A stretch of 64,000 nucleotides of DNA from the NCBI GenBank assembly GCA_900315695.1, contig ONAE01000010.1:23659-87658 (forward strand), written 5' to 3'. The notes under the pieces were generated by a model, which saw only the letters and a list, made by a program, of their open reading frames with translations, made no database searches and was not told the origin of the DNA. Made by a program: the position numbers and the translations under genes. Below, one piece after another: positions 8,091 through 16,662 of this stretch (position 1 is the first letter of the stretch; the number at the start of each line of letters is the position of its first letter). This DNA is from an uncultured Prevotella sp. (GTDB lineage: Bacteria; Bacteroidota; Bacteroidia; Bacteroidales; Bacteroidaceae).

Positions 8091-9374
8091 TTATTTTTTT
8101 TGTTTTTTTATGCCATAATAGTCTTTATCCATTTCAGCCTTCTTCTTCTCTGTCAGCTGTTCAATGATCTTATCTGCAATTGCCTCGGCACGATCTGCAC
8201 TGATTGCCGTTGATTTCATCAGTTCATCTTTCTTAAACACAAGTTCATTTGTCATCTTCTGCGCGTTGATCGTGAAATCCTTTTCCGAGCTATTCATCTG
8301 GTCTTTATTGTAGACCTTTGAGATAATAGACTCTGCAGCCTTAGTGAACTGTTTGCGGAAAATCTCTTCTGCCTTTGCCTTATATTCACGCATTTTACCT
8401 TCACTCACACCGATAGAGTCTTTCAAATGCTGCTGTTGTTGTACAACCTGGGCAATCGTGGCAGAATCTGCATCTGCACCGATACCCAATAAAGCATCCA
8501 TATCCTCCTCAATCATCTCGTCTGGCACAGGCTCATCTACAGGTTTGACATACTCCATATTCTCCGGACTTGGTAACATATAGAAGAATAGACCGACAAT
8601 CGTCAAAGCGATAGCAAGAGCTGCTGCGGCAAGAATTCCTGTACGCTTCAGAGTACGAGCTTTGTTGATGGCAGCCTCAAGATCCTCAACGGAAACAAAA
8701 CGTTTGTCAGGATCGGCATCGGTTGCCTTTGCTACGATAGGCTTCAACTCGAAAGGCATGCCTGCAGAATGATACAGATAAGAAATCAGTTTTCCCAATG
8801 AATAGACATCAGTACGACTATCTATTTCACCTCTGTCGAACACTTCTGGAGCTATATAATCCTCTACTCCCTCATAAAGCAAATCAACATCCACTTTCTT
8901 ATAGAAAGAACCATGACAAAGCAGACGTACAGAATTGTCATTTTTGCGCATCAGGATGTTTGAGGGGGCATAACATACATGATAAATGCCACGTTCGTTC
9001 AGGAGACTGGTGATATCAAACAAACTCTTTAATGTGCTGTCCATAAACTCGTTTCTGGCAACGATGGCAGGATTATCATTCAAGAGCTGTTCCAGCGTCT
9101 GGTAGTTTCCAACTTCAACAGCGATGGCAAAGACACCATCATCCTCATCGTTGGTTGAGAAATGCAACTGAGTCTTATGATCAATGGAAGCTACAGCCTC
9201 ACATTCGGCCTTAACACAATGACCGAAGAAGATGTCCTCCGTCAGCTCATCATGAAACTGAACGAAATTTGAATACTTTCCACCTGTCAGCCGCTTATAA
9301 AAGTAGCCGTAAGGCATGCGAATCTTTGAAGTCTTTTTGACTTCGCGCTGCTCAAGCATTTCTTCGAAATTCAT
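8091..9374 (-). CDS. membrane-anchored protein-kinase-like protein, probable pseudokinase
   Basis: 427 residues. Residues about 1-245 look like a Ser/Thr kinase fold with the C-lobe best kept: DYIAPEV (APE motif), DSRTDVYSLGKLISYLYH (subdomain IX) and DADPDKRF (subdomain XI). The catalytic elements are gone. The HRDxKxxN loop reads HVCYAPSNIL, DFG reads HGS, and there is no glycine-rich loop or obvious VAIK lysine. One membrane helix follows (about 247-268, ILAAAALAIALTIVGLFF), then ~160 periplasmic residues rich in charged helices. The layout resembles PknB-type receptors without catalysis. It heads an operon with the DUF4494 and PLPBP genes. Sensor or scaffold role is inference. Confidence 0.8.
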   Translation of the reverse strand: MNFEEMLEQREVKKTSKIRMPYGYFYKRLTGGKYSNFVQFHDELTEDIFFGHCVKAECEAVASIDHKTQLHFSTNDEDDGVFAIAVEVGNYQTLEQLLNDNPAIVARNEFMDSTLKSLFDITSLLNERGIYHVCYAPSNILMRKNDNSVRLLCHGSFYKKVDVDLLYEGVEDYIAPEVFDRGEIDSRTDVYSLGKLISYLYHSAGMPFELKPIVAKATDADPDKRFVSVEDLEAAINKARTLKRTGILAAAALAIALTIVGLFFYMLPSPENMEYVKPVDEPVPDEMIEEDMDALLGIGADADSATIAQVVQQQQHLKDSIGVSEGKMREYKAKAEEIFRKQFTKAAESIISKVYNKDQMNSSEKDFTINAQKMTNELVFKKDELMKSTAISADRAEAIADKIIEQLTEKKKAEMDKDYYGIKKQKK

Positions 9375-9408
9375 CTTTCAAACGTTGTTTTTAATTGATT
9401 TTGACGGG

Positions 9409-9416
9409 CAAAAGTA
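9409..9416 (-). promoter_or_regulatory. -7 promoter box of the pseudokinase operon
   Basis: TACTTTTG on the minus strand, 34 bases upstream of the pseudokinase ATG. Confidence 0.6.
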
Positions 9417-9480
9417 CATATAAATTCCGAGAAACGCAAATTTTTGGGCAGAGAATGCATAGTTTTACGATATTTTGTGT

Positions 9481-9488
9481 TACCTTTG
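9481..9488 (+). promoter_or_regulatory. -7 promoter box of the aminotransferase gene
   Basis: TACCTTTG followed by CA, 67 bases before the ATG at 9556. The leader contains no Shine-Dalgarno; AAAAAATAAAAGAAG precedes the start. Confidence 0.6.
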
Positions 9489-9555
9489 CACCGGTTTTCA
9501 CTAAAATAATAAGGTGAGAAGCCAAGATAAGTTATTAAGTAAAAAATAAAAGAAG

Positions 9556-10758
9556 ATGCCAGAAATATCTGTCCGCGGCCTAGAAATGCCCGAGTCACCA
9601 ATCCGAAAACTCGCACCTTTGGCTGCTGCCGCTAAGAAAAGAGGAACCAAGGTATATCACCTGAATATCGGTCAGCCCGACCTGCCCACTCCCAAGGTGG
9701 GAATTGATGCTTTGAAACAGATAGACCGTGATATTCTGGAGTATTCTCCATCTCAGGGATATCTCAGCTATCGGGAGAAACTTGTCAATTATTACGCTAA
9801 ATATAATATCAATGTCACGGCCGACGACATCATCATCACCTCAGGCGGAAGTGAAGCTGTGCTTTTTGCATTCCTTTCCTGTCTGAACCCTGGTGACGAG
9901 ATTATCGTACCGGAACCTGCCTATGCCAACTACATGGCTTTTGCCATCTCTGCCGGTGCCAAAATCCGTACCATCGCCACAACCATCGACGAAGGTTTCT
10001 CATTGCCTAAAGTAGAGAAATTTGAGGAACTGATTAATGAGCGTACACGTGCTATCATGATCTGTAACCCCAACAATCCGACAGGTTACCTTTATACCCG
10101 ACGTGAGATGAACCAGATCCGTGACTTGGTGAAGAAATACGATTTGTATCTCTTTTCCGATGAAGTCTATCGCGAATATATCTATACTGGCTCACCTTAT
10201 ATTTCTGCATGTCACCTTGAAGGTATCGAGCAAAATGTGATTCTGATCGACTCTGTATCAAAGCGCTACTCGGAGTGCGGCATCCGTATCGGAGCCTTGA
10301 TCACAAAGAATATTGAAGTCAGAAAGGCAGTCATGAAGTTCTGTCAGGCACGTCTCTCTCCCCCACTGATCGGTCAAATTGTGGCAGAGGCATCACTCGA
10401 TGCGCCTGAGGAATATTACAGAGATGTGTATGATGAATATGTAGAACGTCGTAAGTGTCTGATCGATGGTCTGAATCGTATTCCTGGTGTCTATTCACCC
10501 ATACCAATGGGTGCATTCTACACTGTAGCAAAACTGCCTGTTGACGATGCGGAGAAATTCTGCCGTTGGTGCTTGTCAGAGTTTGAATACGAAGGTGAGA
10601 CTGTTATGATGGCACCTGCCGCAGGTTTCTATACCACGCCGGGGGCCGGTATCAATCAGGTGCGTATTGCCTACGTCTTGAAAAAGGAAGATCTTGAACG
10701 TGCACTCGTTGTATTAAAGAAAGCCTTAGAGGCATATCCTGGTCGAGTGGATGAATAG
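9556..10758 (+). CDS. class I PLP-dependent aminotransferase (aspartate-aminotransferase-like)
   Basis: 400 residues, fold type I. Seen: YHLNIGQPDLPTP near the N-terminus, ITSGGSEAVLFAF (cofactor phosphate site), MICNPNNPTGYLYT, LFSDEVYREYIY and the Schiff-base lysine in DSVSKRYSECGIRIGAL, then the substrate-carboxylate Arg in VRIAYV near the C-terminus. It transfers amino groups between an amino acid, probably aspartate, and 2-oxoglutarate in the cytoplasm. Exact substrate cannot be settled by eye. The permease gene follows 9 bp downstream, so the two are likely co-transcribed. Confidence 0.88.
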   Translation: MPEISVRGLEMPESPIRKLAPLAAAAKKRGTKVYHLNIGQPDLPTPKVGIDALKQIDRDILEYSPSQGYLSYREKLVNYYAKYNINVTADDIIITSGGSEAVLFAFLSCLNPGDEIIVPEPAYANYMAFAISAGAKIRTIATTIDEGFSLPKVEKFEELINERTRAIMICNPNNPTGYLYTRREMNQIRDLVKKYDLYLFSDEVYREYIYTGSPYISACHLEGIEQNVILIDSVSKRYSECGIRIGALITKNIEVRKAVMKFCQARLSPPLIGQIVAEASLDAPEEYYRDVYDEYVERRKCLIDGLNRIPGVYSPIPMGAFYTVAKLPVDDAEKFCRWCLSEFEYEGETVMMAPAAGFYTTPGAGINQVRIAYVLKKEDLERALVVLKKALEAYPGRVDE

Positions 10759-10767
10759 TATTCTTTG

Positions 10768-12015
10768 ATGAATTTTCCCTTATTCATAGCCAGAAAAATA
10801 TACAGTGATCAGGGCGACAAACGAAAAGTCAGTCGTCCTGCCATTCGTATTGCCACTATTGGTGTTGCCATCGGTCTGGCTGTGATGATTGTCACCGTAG
10901 GTGTGATACTTGGGTTCAAACACACCATCCGTGATAAGGTGGTAGGTTTTGGCGGACATATCCAGATTCACAATATTCTGAGATTCAATGATACTGACCC
11001 CTATTTTATTACTGCTGATGATAGTCTCATGACGACATTCAAGAAGATTAAGGGTGTCAGGCATGTTGAGCGCTATACGATCACTCAGGGATTGCTGAAG
11101 ACAGAGGAAGACTTTCTGGGTATCGCCTTTAAGGGCGTTGGACCAGAATTCGACAGTACTTTCCTCAAACAAAACCTGGTAGAAGGACGTATCCCGAAGT
11201 TCAGCGATAACAGTAGTCATTATGAACTATTGTTGTCGAAGATGATTGCCGATAAACTGCAACTGAATCTTGGTGATAAGGTTTTTGCCTACTTCATAGA
11301 GGATGAGAGTGTGCGCACGAGAAGATATACCATTTGTGGCATCTATGAAACCAACATGACACGCTTTGACGAGAATCTGTGCTTCATCGATCTTTATACA
11401 GCTAACAAACTGAACGGTTGGGCTCCTGACGCTTGTACAGGTGTAGAAATATCTGTAGATGATCTTATGCAGCTTGACAAGACAGAGGAGACTTTCGTCA
11501 AACAGATTAACCGTACCACTGATAGGAGTGGTAACACCCTTTCCACACAGACCATCTATGAGGCATATCCCCAAGTTTTCGTCTGGCTTGAGCTGCTTGA
11601 CATCAACGTGTGGATTATTATGATATTGATGGTTTGTGTGGCAGGATTCACGATGATTAGTGGTTTACTGATTATCATTCTGGAACGTACACAGATGATT
11701 GGTATCCTCAAGGCCCTTGGTGCCCGTAACAAGACGATTCGCCACACTTTCCTCTGGTTCTCTGTGTTTATCATCGGACAAGGAATGTTCTGGGGCAACG
11801 TGCTGGGCTTCGGTATCATCTTGGTTCAACAATATACAGGCATTATTACCTTAGATCCTCAGACTTATTACGTCAGTGAGGCTCCGATGGAATTGAACCT
11901 GCCGCTCATCCTGTTAATCAATGTAGCAACTCTATTTATCTGTGTCTTCGTTTTGATAGCTCCAAGTTATCTGATTTCGCATATCCATCCTGCAAAATCG
12001 ATGAGATACGAATAA
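10768..12015 (+). CDS. FtsX/LolC-LolE-like ABC transporter permease
   Basis: 415 residues from the ATG at 10768; a TTG one codon earlier is less likely. Topology is the MacB/Lol type: an N-terminal cytoplasmic start (FIARKIYSDQGDKRKVSRPAIRIA), one membrane helix (about 30-52), a ~220-residue periplasmic domain, then three C-terminal helices. The FtsX-type segment ERTQMIGILKALGARNKTIR carries the coupling helix to the ATPase. It probably belongs to a complex releasing lipoproteins from the inner membrane. No ATPase gene is adjacent. Confidence 0.85.
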   Translation: MNFPLFIARKIYSDQGDKRKVSRPAIRIATIGVAIGLAVMIVTVGVILGFKHTIRDKVVGFGGHIQIHNILRFNDTDPYFITADDSLMTTFKKIKGVRHVERYTITQGLLKTEEDFLGIAFKGVGPEFDSTFLKQNLVEGRIPKFSDNSSHYELLLSKMIADKLQLNLGDKVFAYFIEDESVRTRRYTICGIYETNMTRFDENLCFIDLYTANKLNGWAPDACTGVEISVDDLMQLDKTEETFVKQINRTTDRSGNTLSTQTIYEAYPQVFVWLELLDINVWIIMILMVCVAGFTMISGLLIIILERTQMIGILKALGARNKTIRHTFLWFSVFIIGQGMFWGNVLGFGIILVQQYTGIITLDPQTYYVSEAPMELNLPLILLINVATLFICVFVLIAPSYLISHIHPAKSMRYE

Positions 12016-12069
12016 TTCTGTTCATTTTTTCCCTGATTACAACTTTTTTTCTACCAATGGGCAAAATAT

Positions 12070-12136
12070 TGCACATTTTTTTTTGAAATGTGCAGGAAAT
12101 GACGTATATTTGCACAAAATTTCAAAAATTGTGCAA
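12070..12136 (+). promoter_or_regulatory. promoter of the acyl-CoA synthetase pair with two TGCACA-type inverted repeats
   Basis: A textbook Bacteroidetes promoter is present: TTTG (12082-12085), 19-bp spacer, TATATTTG (12105-12112). It is bracketed by two inverted pairs. TGCACAT (12070-12076) faces ATGTGCA (12088-12094) around the -33 element. TTGCACAA (12110-12117) faces TTGTGCAA (12129-12136) around the expected start of transcription. Pair centres are about 41 bp apart, near four helical turns. This looks like a cooperative operator; the regulator is not known. The ATG is at 12142. Confidence 0.65.
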
Positions 12137-12141
12137 TTTCA

Positions 12142-13800
12142 ATGGAAACTTTTAGCAGTTTTAATGCTTATATCCAAAAGGCAATCATAGAGAATTGGGA
12201 CCAAGATGCACTGACAGATTATCAAGGCATCACGCTTCAGTTCCACGATGTAGCACGTAAAATTGAGAAAATACATATTCTCTTTGAGAACAGCGGTGTT
12301 TTAAAAGGCGACAAGATAGCTATCTGTGGTCGTAACTCCGCCCATTGGGCTGTAGCATATCTGGCTACACTAACCTATGGAGCTGTGGCTGTCCCCATTC
12401 TGCATGAGTTCAATGGAGAGCAGATTCAGAATATCGTCAACCATTCAGAGTCAAAATTGCTTTTCATTGGTGACTATGCTGTGAAGACCATTGATCCAGA
12501 GAAGATGCCAGCCTTGGAAGCGATTATCAATCTCCCCGACTTCTCTTTGATGATCTCCCGTTCTGAAAAGGTATCATATGCGCGCGAACATCTTAATATG
12601 TTATTCTGCAGCAAATTTCCGAGAGCGTTTCGTTCAGAGCATGTCAACTATCATCAAGACCAGGCAGAGGAACTGGCACTGATCAACTACACCAGTGGTA
12701 CTACTGGTTTCTCAAAGGGTGTAATGCTTCCCTATCGCGCACTTTGGGGTAATGTGGAATTTATTATCAACCATCTCGGTAAGGTAGTTAAGCCTGGTGA
12801 CAATATGTTGAGTATACTGCCGATGGCACACATGTATGGAATGGCTATCGAATTTCTTTTCGGTTTCTGTAATGGTTGTCATCTGTTCTTCCTTACCCGA
12901 CTCCCATCCCCAGCTATTATCGCCGAGGCTTTTGCAACAGTAAAGCCATCCATCATAATCACCGTTCCGTTGATTATTGAAAAGATCATCCGAAAGAAGG
13001 TATTCCCGAAGATTCAGAATAACCGCATGCGCTTGTTGCTCCAGATGCCTTATGTTAGCAAAAAGGTGAAGGAGCGTATATACAAAGAAGTCTATAATGC
13101 TTTCGGTGGTAATTTCTATGAGATTATTGTTGGAGGTGCTGCTTTATCAAAGGAGGTCGAGGAGTTTTTGCTTTCCATCAACTTCCCGCTGACTGTCGGA
13201 TATGGCACCACAGAATGTGCCCCGCTGATTTCTTATTGTGACTGGAAGATTTTCAAAGCTGGTTCTTGTGGCGTTCCTGTTGATCGCATGGAGGTTAAAA
13301 TCCTGTCGAGCGATCCTGAGAACATCCCTGGTGAGATTGTCACGAAGGGAACCAACCTGATGCTGGGCTATTTCAAGAATGAAGAAGCCACTCACGAAGC
13401 TATCGATGAGGAAGGCTATTATCATACAGGCGACCTTGGTACCATGTCACCCAGTGGTCATATTTTCATCCGTGGACGTATCAAGAATATGCTGCTTGGT
13501 GCTAACGGACAGAATGTTTATCCTGAAGAGATTGAGGATAAACTGAACACGATGGCTATGGTATCAGAGAGCATTGTCATCCAACGAGGCGACAAGTTGG
13601 TAGCTCTTGTTCATCCTGACAAAGATGATATGATGTCTTTCAGCGAGGATGAGCTGCAGCACATTATGGAACAGAACCGTCAGGAACTGAACAATCAGCT
13701 GCCAGTGTATAGCCGTATCTCTGCTATTGAGCTCCACGAAGAAGAGTTTGCCAAAACACCCAAAAAGAGTATCAAACGCTATTTATATCAGAAAAACTAA
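12142..13800 (+). CDS. long-chain acyl-CoA synthetase / AMP-binding enzyme, copy 1
   Basis: 552 residues of the ANL adenylating superfamily. The P-loop-like A3 motif is INYTSGTTGFSKGVMLPYR, followed by PMAHMYGMA, VGYGTTECAPL, EGYYHTGDLG and GRIKNMLLGANGQNVYPEEIED. The C-terminal catalytic lysine lies in TPKKSIKRYLY. It activates a fatty acid to acyl-AMP and then probably acyl-CoA at the membrane face. The gene is followed after only 6 bp by a close paralogue, so both are read from the promoter at 12082-12112. Confidence 0.9.
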   Translation: METFSSFNAYIQKAIIENWDQDALTDYQGITLQFHDVARKIEKIHILFENSGVLKGDKIAICGRNSAHWAVAYLATLTYGAVAVPILHEFNGEQIQNIVNHSESKLLFIGDYAVKTIDPEKMPALEAIINLPDFSLMISRSEKVSYAREHLNMLFCSKFPRAFRSEHVNYHQDQAEELALINYTSGTTGFSKGVMLPYRALWGNVEFIINHLGKVVKPGDNMLSILPMAHMYGMAIEFLFGFCNGCHLFFLTRLPSPAIIAEAFATVKPSIIITVPLIIEKIIRKKVFPKIQNNRMRLLLQMPYVSKKVKERIYKEVYNAFGGNFYEIIVGGAALSKEVEEFLLSINFPLTVGYGTTECAPLISYCDWKIFKAGSCGVPVDRMEVKILSSDPENIPGEIVTKGTNLMLGYFKNEEATHEAIDEEGYYHTGDLGTMSPSGHIFIRGRIKNMLLGANGQNVYPEEIEDKLNTMAMVSESIVIQRGDKLVALVHPDKDDMMSFSEDELQHIMEQNRQELNNQLPVYSRISAIELHEEEFAKTPKKSIKRYLYQKN

Positions 13801-13806
13801 TCGCGT

Positions 13807-15468
13807 ATGGAACAAATACCAAGCTTTAACGCTCTCATTCAGAAGAGTGTCATAGACAACTGGGACCGCGATGCGCTAACCGATTTCAAGGGTCAGACGC
13901 TTCAGTTCCATGATGTTGCCAGGAAAATCGAAAAATTGCACATCCTTTTTGAGAACAGTGGTATTCAGAAAGGTGACAAGATTGCCATGTGCGGTCGTAA
14001 CTCATCTCAATGGGCAGTAGCATTTCTCGCTACCCTCACCTATGGAGCCATTGCTGTTCCCATCCTGCACGAGTTTAACGCTGAACAAATTCATAACATC
14101 GTTAATCATTCTGAGGCCCGCCTGCTTTTCGTGGGCGATCACGTAGCAACAATTATCGATCCTCAGGCAATGCCCACACTGGAAGGAATCATCAACAATC
14201 CCGACTACTCGCTGATGATCAGTCGTACCGACAAGTTGACCTATGCCCGTGAACATCTGAACGAACTTTATGGTAAGAAGTTCCCGAAGTATTTCCGTAA
14301 GGAGCATGTGAACTATTACATTGAGGAAAGTCCGGAGGAGTTGGCTGTCATCAACTACACCAGTGGTACTACAGGCTTCTCAAAGGGAGTGATGCTTCCC
14401 TATCGTGCCCTATGGTCGAACTATGATTTTGCCATGGATGTACTTGGCAAGCAGATAAAAGCGGGCGACCCTATAATCTCTATGTTGCCGATGGCTCATA
14501 TGTATGGCATGGCTTTTGAGTTTATTTTCGAATTTCTCCATGGCTGTCATGTGTTCTACCTGAACCGCATCCCATCTCCAGCCATTATCGCACAAGCTTT
14601 GCAGGAAGTCAAACCGGTGATCGTCATTGCCGTACCTCTGATTATTGAGAAGATCGTACGTAAGAAAGTCTTCCCGAAGATACAGAACAACCGCATGCGT
14701 CTGTTACTGCAAATGCCCGTCATCTCTAAGAAGGTACGTGAAATGATCTGTAAGGAGGTCCTGAAGGCATTTGGTGGAAGAATGTATGAGGTGATTATTG
14801 GTGGTGCTGCCCTGAACCAAGAGGTGGAGCAGTTCCTGAAGCGTATTGATTTCCCATATACCGTCGGTTATGGAGCTACGGAGTGTGCACCCATCATCTG
14901 CTACAGAGACTGGCATACCTTTGCCCAAGGTTCATGCGGTCGTGCCGCATTGCATCAGAAAGTGGAGATCGACTCTCCCAATCCTCGTCATATCCCTGGT
15001 GAGATTCTCACGAAGGGTCCCAATGTGATGCTGGGCTACTATAAGAATCCTGAAGCTACAGCAGAAACTATCGATCAGAACGGATGGTATCACACAGGTG
15101 ATCTTGGTACGATGGATGAAGACGGTAACGTGTATATCAACGGACGTTCTAAGAATATGCTCTTGGGAGCAAACGGTCAGAATATCTATCCTGAAGAGAT
15201 TGAGGATAAGTTGAACTCTATGACCATGGTCCTGGAAAGTATCGTTGTACAGCGTGATACCAAGTTAGTGGCCCTTGTCCACCCGGATATGGAAGAAGCC
15301 AAGAACATGGGCTTCTCGATGGAAGATTTGAAGAATATTATGGAGCAGAACCGTAATGGACTCAATGAGATGATTCCTGCCTACGAGAAAATTTCAGAGA
15401 TAGAGATTCATGAGGAAGAGTTTGAGAAGACACCAAAGAGATCCATCAAACGATACCTCTATCAATAA
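13807..15468 (+). CDS. long-chain acyl-CoA synthetase / AMP-binding enzyme, copy 2
   Basis: 553 residues and clearly a tandem duplicate of the preceding gene. Motifs correspond one to one (YTSGTTGFSKGVMLPYR, LPMAHMYGMA, VGYGATECAPI, GWYHTGDLG, GRSKNMLLGANGQNIYPEEIED, TPKRSIKRYLY), with most variation in the acyl-pocket region and C-terminal lobe. Both copies look intact, so they probably differ in chain-length preference or expression; that is inference. A strong terminator follows immediately. Confidence 0.9.
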   Translation: MEQIPSFNALIQKSVIDNWDRDALTDFKGQTLQFHDVARKIEKLHILFENSGIQKGDKIAMCGRNSSQWAVAFLATLTYGAIAVPILHEFNAEQIHNIVNHSEARLLFVGDHVATIIDPQAMPTLEGIINNPDYSLMISRTDKLTYAREHLNELYGKKFPKYFRKEHVNYYIEESPEELAVINYTSGTTGFSKGVMLPYRALWSNYDFAMDVLGKQIKAGDPIISMLPMAHMYGMAFEFIFEFLHGCHVFYLNRIPSPAIIAQALQEVKPVIVIAVPLIIEKIVRKKVFPKIQNNRMRLLLQMPVISKKVREMICKEVLKAFGGRMYEVIIGGAALNQEVEQFLKRIDFPYTVGYGATECAPIICYRDWHTFAQGSCGRAALHQKVEIDSPNPRHIPGEILTKGPNVMLGYYKNPEATAETIDQNGWYHTGDLGTMDEDGNVYINGRSKNMLLGANGQNIYPEEIEDKLNSMTMVLESIVVQRDTKLVALVHPDMEEAKNMGFSMEDLKNIMEQNRNGLNEMIPAYEKISEIEIHEEEFEKTPKRSIKRYLYQ

Positions 15469-15473
15469 AACCA

Positions 15474-15508
15474 AAAAGCTCTCCAACCAACGGAGAGCTT
15501 TTCTTTTT
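15474..15508. terminator. rho-independent terminator after the synthetase pair
   Basis: Stem AAAAGCTCTCC (15474-15484) pairs with GGAGAGCTTTT (15492-15502) around a 7-base loop, followed by CTTTTT. The symmetric A and T ends make it usable in both directions, and the leftward gene ending at 15510 converges on it. Confidence 0.9.
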
Positions 15509-15509
15509 C

Positions 15510-16661
15510 CTATTCATAATCATAGTAATACCAGTAGGTGCCGCGATACTCCTCGCTAACCCTGGTTTTCCGTTCCTTCGGATCCCGATATTGTCGCTTC
15601 ATTTCCTGATAGTTAGCGTAGTTTTCCTCTACCTCAGGCACCTGATAAACCACCGAAGGGTTTGAGCGACTATGGGCATAGAGTGCCAAAGCCTCACAAT
15701 AGTGCTTTGGCAGATTGGCTTTCATAGGATAATAACGAGGTATCTCCTGTGCAAAGCGGTCCAGTTGCTTATCTATCAGATAACCACATAGCAGATAATC
15801 CGCAATGGCCATATTGTTTACAGAATCACGACGCTGAAGCATAGCGAGATAACGATCCGGTTCCATTGGCACAGCCGGACGGGCTCCCATAAATTTATAA
15901 ATGCTGTCTGTCGGACAGAGCAACATCTTGGTTTTACCAGAAGTAGGCAATATCTGGGAACTGTTACCCGTAATTGGATATTCAAAGAGATGCTCACCCA
16001 ACTCATTACAACGTGCCAAAGCATACATACGAAGCATCATCAGATCAGCATCACTCTCAAGTGACTTCTGCCCCACTTTCCTCGCCTGATGGTATTCGCC
16101 ACGCATCAAATGCCCTTCCACCTTCATACGATACTGGAACACAGCATTGGTATTACCAATCCATGCCACACATATAATCATGGCTGACATCATCAACAAA
16201 TTCATCCACATCGAACGGGAAAAGAGCGGAATGTGGAACTCTTTATCCACATTCTCATACTGACGGACAAAAAAGATCATAGCCCCCCATATCACTGCAA
16301 AGACCACCACCAGCCAGATGGACCGACTGATCGAAATACCGTTGTCAATCGTCTGACTGATATCTGTCAGCATGGCAAGCAGAAGCATTGATGGCATATA
16401 AGTCAACGCATGGAAACGCTTATTCAACTTTGTTGTGTTATTGATGACATATTGCAGGATCATCAATATTGCTGTGATAATAAGAGCACCCACAAAACGG
16501 TTATAATGGGTCAAACCATCACTCAACACATGTTGGGTCATGGCCAGAGCATCTGCCTGGAAGAAATAAAGCCAGCCCCAGGTGAACAACACAAAGATAG
16601 TAGCACACATCACACGGATGATGATGGTGCTACTGCCTTTATCAGATTTCGAATAATTCAT
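15510..16661 (-). CDS. multi-pass membrane protein with soluble C-terminal half (DUF6057-like)
   Basis: 383 residues. About five hydrophobic helices lie in the first ~185 residues (for example IIIRVMCATIFVLFTWGWLYFF and SIWLVVVFAVIWGAMIFFV). A helical soluble region follows in which repeats such as GEYHQARKVGQKSLESDADLMMLRMYALARCN look TPR-like. The C-terminus is Tyr-rich (YRGTYWYYYDYE). It resembles the Bacteroidetes DUF6057 group from memory, which is not certain. It is last in a leftward run with glgB, one base from the glgB stop, suggesting translational coupling. Function unknown. Confidence 0.7.
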   Translation of the reverse strand: MNYSKSDKGSSTIIIRVMCATIFVLFTWGWLYFFQADALAMTQHVLSDGLTHYNRFVGALIITAILMILQYVINNTTKLNKRFHALTYMPSMLLLAMLTDISQTIDNGISISRSIWLVVVFAVIWGAMIFFVRQYENVDKEFHIPLFSRSMWMNLLMMSAMIICVAWIGNTNAVFQYRMKVEGHLMRGEYHQARKVGQKSLESDADLMMLRMYALARCNELGEHLFEYPITGNSSQILPTSGKTKMLLCPTDSIYKFMGARPAVPMEPDRYLAMLQRRDSVNNMAIADYLLCGYLIDKQLDRFAQEIPRYYPMKANLPKHYCEALALYAHSRSNPSVVYQVPEVEENYANYQEMKRQYRDPKERKTRVSEEYRGTYWYYYDYE

Positions 16662-16662
16662 A

